A stretch of DNA of 22,193 nucleotides from Paramacrobiotus richtersi (Eukaryota; Tardigrada; Eutardigrada; Parachela; Macrobiotidae), in NCBI GenBank assembly GCA_034698045.1, contig JAQGAU010000982.1, positions 1 through 22,193 of the forward strand, given 5' to 3'. A model generated the notes under the pieces. It had not been told where the DNA came from and did no database searches. It saw nothing but the letters and a program-made list of their open reading frames with translations. Each line of letters opens with the position of its first letter. Within the stretch, counting starts at the first letter, position 1. The translations under genes were made by a program, and so were the position numbers. This document shows, piece by piece, positions 19,190-22,193 of this stretch.

Positions 19190-20024
19190 TGTGAAAATCG
19201 TGTACAATTTGATTATTGTGGTACAAGTGGTATATATGTACATATATCCGTGGTACAAGTTCTTTACTTGCATATCGGCCTGCTTTTACGTAACAGGTAC
19301 TAACGTAAGTACTTCTACCAGATAATTTGGTCAACAGCCTTTATTAGAACTAAACCATTAACAACTTGAAGACGGCTGTGCATGGTTTGATCGTGTTCTG
19401 AGATGAGAGTTATACATCGAAGTACTCGTAAACATTTTTCACAAACTATGCACACAGCTCCGATCCGAAGAAGACGTGCTTCTGCGTGAGACACCGGCCA
19501 GTTCGACTAAAGTGCTGAATCTTACCTCTTAAGTTACGGCACTTGGCAATTTTAATATCAGTGTAAATTTATAACAAACCATTTGTATGCATTTTAGTAG
19601 ATTTCATTGTTTAGGGTCAGACTTTTAACCACATGTTGATACGTGTCGAATACATCTACATCGTTCATACACAAAATGAACTGAATAGAAACTGATCAAC
19701 ATTCCGGTATAATGTATCAGTAAAGTTAGTCGGAAAACGGTGAATTATTGAAAACTATTCATATAAAAATATCAACCTTTCGTTGCATTCGAAGCATTGC
19801 TTCGTACCGATTTTACGGGAACTATAAAAATTAAACCCGAAATACTGTCTCCCCAGTTTTTTTCAACATTCTCCATTAAGGAATAAAATTACTTAAATTA
19901 ACCCACTGCCAACATAGCAATAATAAAAATAATAAGTAAATACTTAAACAAACAATAGCAAGTAATTTATTGTGATTTGTCGTTCAGGTTATTACTCAGA
20001 CCGAAGAGAATATTTGGATTTTGT
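19190..20024. other. intergenic, AT-rich
   Basis: No gene supported. GTGGTACAAGT is repeated on both sides of a near-palindromic GGTATATATGTACATATATCC at about 19219-19260. The rest shows only short random open frames. Confidence 0.4.
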
Positions 20025-20185
20025 TTGGCTGATGTAATGGCGCGTAATTCGCAATTGCTTAAATTTGGCAGGGAAACGTTTTCGATCGTGCCACTGAACA
20101 TATGCATAATGCACACAATAGCGAAACTTGGCTCGGAAGTCGGAATTTGTCATTGCCAGATTATTGTGCTCAGAGTATAGCTTAG
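20025..20185 (+). repeat. third copy of the 4.1/4.8-kb flank repeat
   Basis: In the same orientation as the left arm (4090-4283): TTGGCTGATGTAATGGCGCG, then GGCAGGGAAACGTTTTCGATC, GTGCCACTGAACA, GCGAAACTTGGCTCGGAA and GTGCTCAGAG. It shares single features with each of the two arms (for example CGTTTTCGATCG with the right arm and GTGCCACTG with the left), which points to a family and not to one duplication event. No copy of the 4026 gene's first exon was seen beside it. Confidence 0.65.
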
Positions 20186-20189
20186 TATT

Positions 20190-21278
20190 AAAATTAGTAT
20201 TATTTATGGGTTTAATCACTTTATTGTTCTTCGATCCAGAAGTACTGAAACTGCTGCAACAAACACTGAAATAAATAAAGGAAAAACAATAACGAAAATG
20301 AAAAATATGAATAATGCACACACTTAAACGACAGCCAAATTTCCTGGCTGTTTTTGTAATTCTTGGTGTTGCTGCGAAATCATGAACAGCATTAGGAAAC
20401 CATTCCAATTTCCAAATCAAAGATTTTTCACTTAGTCAGTCGACACAATTGTCAGTTCTGCAAAGCGTACGTCCAGCCATACCAGGCCGGAAATGCCAAG
20501 CCTCGCTGCCCCATTTTACGAATTACAGCCAATCACGGAATGTGAGCGGCGTTGGGTGTCGGTGTATCTGCGCTTATTGTTATTGGATCAATAATTCCAC
20601 CTATATCGAAGATGAAATTATTAAAAACAACCCAGCAATATGATCGGCAAAATTCGATATTAGACTAATAAAAGATCGATGCTTGCAACTCATATGGACA
20701 ACATTTTGGTAAATTTACTAATGTTACTGGTGATTTTTAAAAACTATGCTTACTGCTAATTCAATAATTATTCGTCAACGGGATATTCTTTTGCAAGAAA
20801 CACCACTGCAGAAGCGAATTAAATACGGAATTTTGTTGGCCAAATTCCACAACCGACTTGGTTCGAATTTGCAGCGCGTGTCTCGATTCCAGACAAACAG
20901 TTGACAGACAGACAAGCAGTGATTCTGCGTAGGCAGACAGGCCATTCAGTTCTGCGAAATAAGCAGCAGGCTGTCTGGCCATTCAACTAGGCGTAATGCG
21001 CGTAGCATCGAAGTGGCCTACTTCTCATAGACGCCGAAGCCGCGGAACGTATTTCGTCTCTCATTGCCTCTGAATTCTGACAAAAGCACCGAACAAACAA
21101 CTACAAACTTCCGTGAACAATGGGACCTGAATAAGTAATTTGTAGCACTTTTACTACTTTACTTATTTCGAATTTGGATATCCTTTCTCTAGCATGTAGA
21201 ATGATCAGCGCTGTAGCGTGCAGTACGAAAACAAAAGAAACCTAGAAATCCACGCCCCACGTATGCTCGACTTGCCCG
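20190..21278. other. intergenic, no confident gene
   Basis: Moderately AT-rich. The minus-strand frame 20420-19992 runs through the third flank-repeat copy and is therefore unlikely to be a gene. The frames at 20449-20643 (plus) and 20982-20761 (minus) have no recognisable domain or splice support. Confidence 0.4.
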
Positions 21279-21440
21279 GAAGTTTCCGTCACGTGTTTAG
21301 TAGGAGGAGAAGAACCAATCACTGACGTCGAAGTGTACGGTGGCGTGATCGAAGCTCAGTTCAGTCGTAGCTCGCCTGGATTTGTACGAAGCGGATTGTT
21401 CGTTGACTTGTCATTTGTGAAATTTTCTGGCTCCTGTAGC
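21279..21440 (+). promoter_or_regulatory. duplicated promoter module of surface-protein gene B
   Basis: Counterpart of 15224-15400: GGAAGTTTCCGT, CACGTG (21290-21295), CCAATC (21315-21320), TGACGTC (21323-21329), then the 33-bp block identical to gene A and later TTGTTCGTTGACTTG and TTTGTGAAA. The CCAAT to TGACGTC gap is shorter here (about 3 against 12 bases after CCAAT), while the downstream block is unchanged. This suggests that the TGACGTC block is more constrained than its spacing to the CCAAT box. Confidence 0.65.
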
Positions 21441-21551
21441 GATATTCGAGTTCCATAAACGTTTCTCAACGCCCGAGACTGTAAAGCTGCCTTTTACGAC
21501 ATCAAGAACGTTTTTGAATTCGCGACGATTCGACTATAATCCTATTTCAAA

Positions 21552-22193
21552 ATGTCCTCATCGATGGTACCGAAACTGAAAGTGAGTTGGATGGTTTTCC
21601 TACTTGGCATCGTGGCGCTGACGGGTTTTGGCTGCGCTGATGGGGAAAAGACTGTAAGTTGAACCGTAACGTTTCGCGAGCCTGTTTCTCAGTTCTCACT
21701 CTCTCACATACAAGAGATTTGGTTTTCGAATGATGCGTAGCTGCAGTCTGGTACATGAATTCATTACCCTGAAATGAGTGTTCCTGATCTGAATGAGTGC
21801 GATACTGAAATTCCGGCGCAGCTGGTTAATTCCATGTATTTCATTCTCGATTGTGTGTAAAATGTACAGAGAATTCTGCACGAAACCAGTTCTGCGATTG
21901 TGCTACACCCGACAATTTGGTGAAAATAGGTTATTTTTAGTCCTAAAACTGTTATTACTTAGGATCCTAAGAGCTTTAGCACAAGATAAGGGATTAAAGA
22001 AACAACGTAAAATGCCCTTTTTCATAGGTAGGGAACGCATCGCCAGTTGAGGAGCCTTCACCATCCCCAACCGCATCGGTGGCTTCTGACGCTGCCACCA
22101 CTCAAAACACAACTGCCGTGAGCCCGAAACCACCGGCCGCTGAAACTCTCAACTGTGCCCTTGGTAACACGACCAACAATACCATCGTCAACT
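21552..22193 (+). CDS. short secreted protein B, Ser/Thr/Pro-rich, 3' end beyond the window
   Basis: Exon 1 is 21552-21653 (34 codons, donor GTAAGT). It encodes a signal peptide that starts MSSSMVPKLK, has a hydrophobic core (MVFLLGIVALTG) and ends near GCADG. Exon 2 begins at 22028 after the acceptor TTTTTTCATAG, in phase 0, and runs off the window. It encodes a Pro/Ser/Thr/Ala stalk (EEPSPSPTASV) and then a first Cys with N-glycosylation sites (NCALGNTTNNT), so this paralogue probably carries a Cys-containing domain that gene A lacks. The intron is 374 nt, similar to intron 1 of gene A (377 nt). A GPI tail is expected by analogy but is not in the window. Confidence 0.7.

Noticed and set aside
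19992..20420. 142-codon minus-strand ORF
   Set aside because: It runs antisense through the third flank-repeat copy and AT-rich DNA, and has no motif.

Overview
The window is nuclear DNA of a small-genome invertebrate animal. Coding exons carry clear GT..AG introns, several of them very short (53, 65, 74 and 89 nt). One gene is a typical animal Golgi beta-1,3-glycosyltransferase, and three other genes have a signal peptide, a low-complexity or Cys-rich body and, in two complete cases, a GPI-type C-terminal tail. Exons are rich in codons ending in C or G, while introns and intergenic DNA are AT-rich. I cannot name the species. A tardigrade or other compact-genome ecdysozoan would fit, but that is a guess. 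No bacterial operon, CRISPR array, tRNA or rRNA gene was recognised.

Layout. 551-2058 (+): five-exon type II membrane beta-1,3-galactosyltransferase-like gene. 2593-2898 (+): doubtful small ORF, followed by a 76-bp retroposed 3' end with an 11-bp target duplication. 4026-3010 (-): small secreted, probably GPI-anchored Cys-containing protein whose middle splicing is uncertain. Its 5' flank and first codons are repeated in inverted orientation at about 4727-5142, where the copy is a broken paralogue, so the two 5' ends face each other. 5419-6487 and 13438-14487: two roughly 1.06-kb copies of one repeat in opposite orientation, each with a TATAAAAA box. They bracket a 7-kb interval that holds a perfect 50-bp palindrome (6719-6768) and the largest gene, an 824-residue secreted multidomain protein on the minus strand (12267-8195, three exons). 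14681-14875: two-copy tandem repeat. About 15517-16725 (+) and 21552-window end (+): two paralogous genes for short Ser/Thr/Pro/Ala-rich secreted proteins, the first complete with a GPI-type tail. Their promoters and leaders are also duplicated, with the same CACGTG, CCAAT and TGACGTC order. 18790-19140 (-): broken remains of a charged tandem-repeat protein. 20025-20185: a third, solitary copy of the 4.1/4.8-kb flank repeat.

How the genes fit together. All intact genes encode secretory-pathway products: a Golgi glycosyltransferase, two or three GPI-type surface proteins with O-glycosylation-prone stalks, and a large secreted protein with many N-glycosylation sites. A common cell-surface role is an inference only. 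Duplication is the strongest theme of the window: promoter plus first exon (15.2/21.3 kb), an inverted 5' end (4.0/5.1 kb), a dispersed repeat (5.4/13.4/17.6 kb) and tandem units (14.7 and 19.0 kb). All splice sites were placed by eye from frame, phase and GT/AG consensus.
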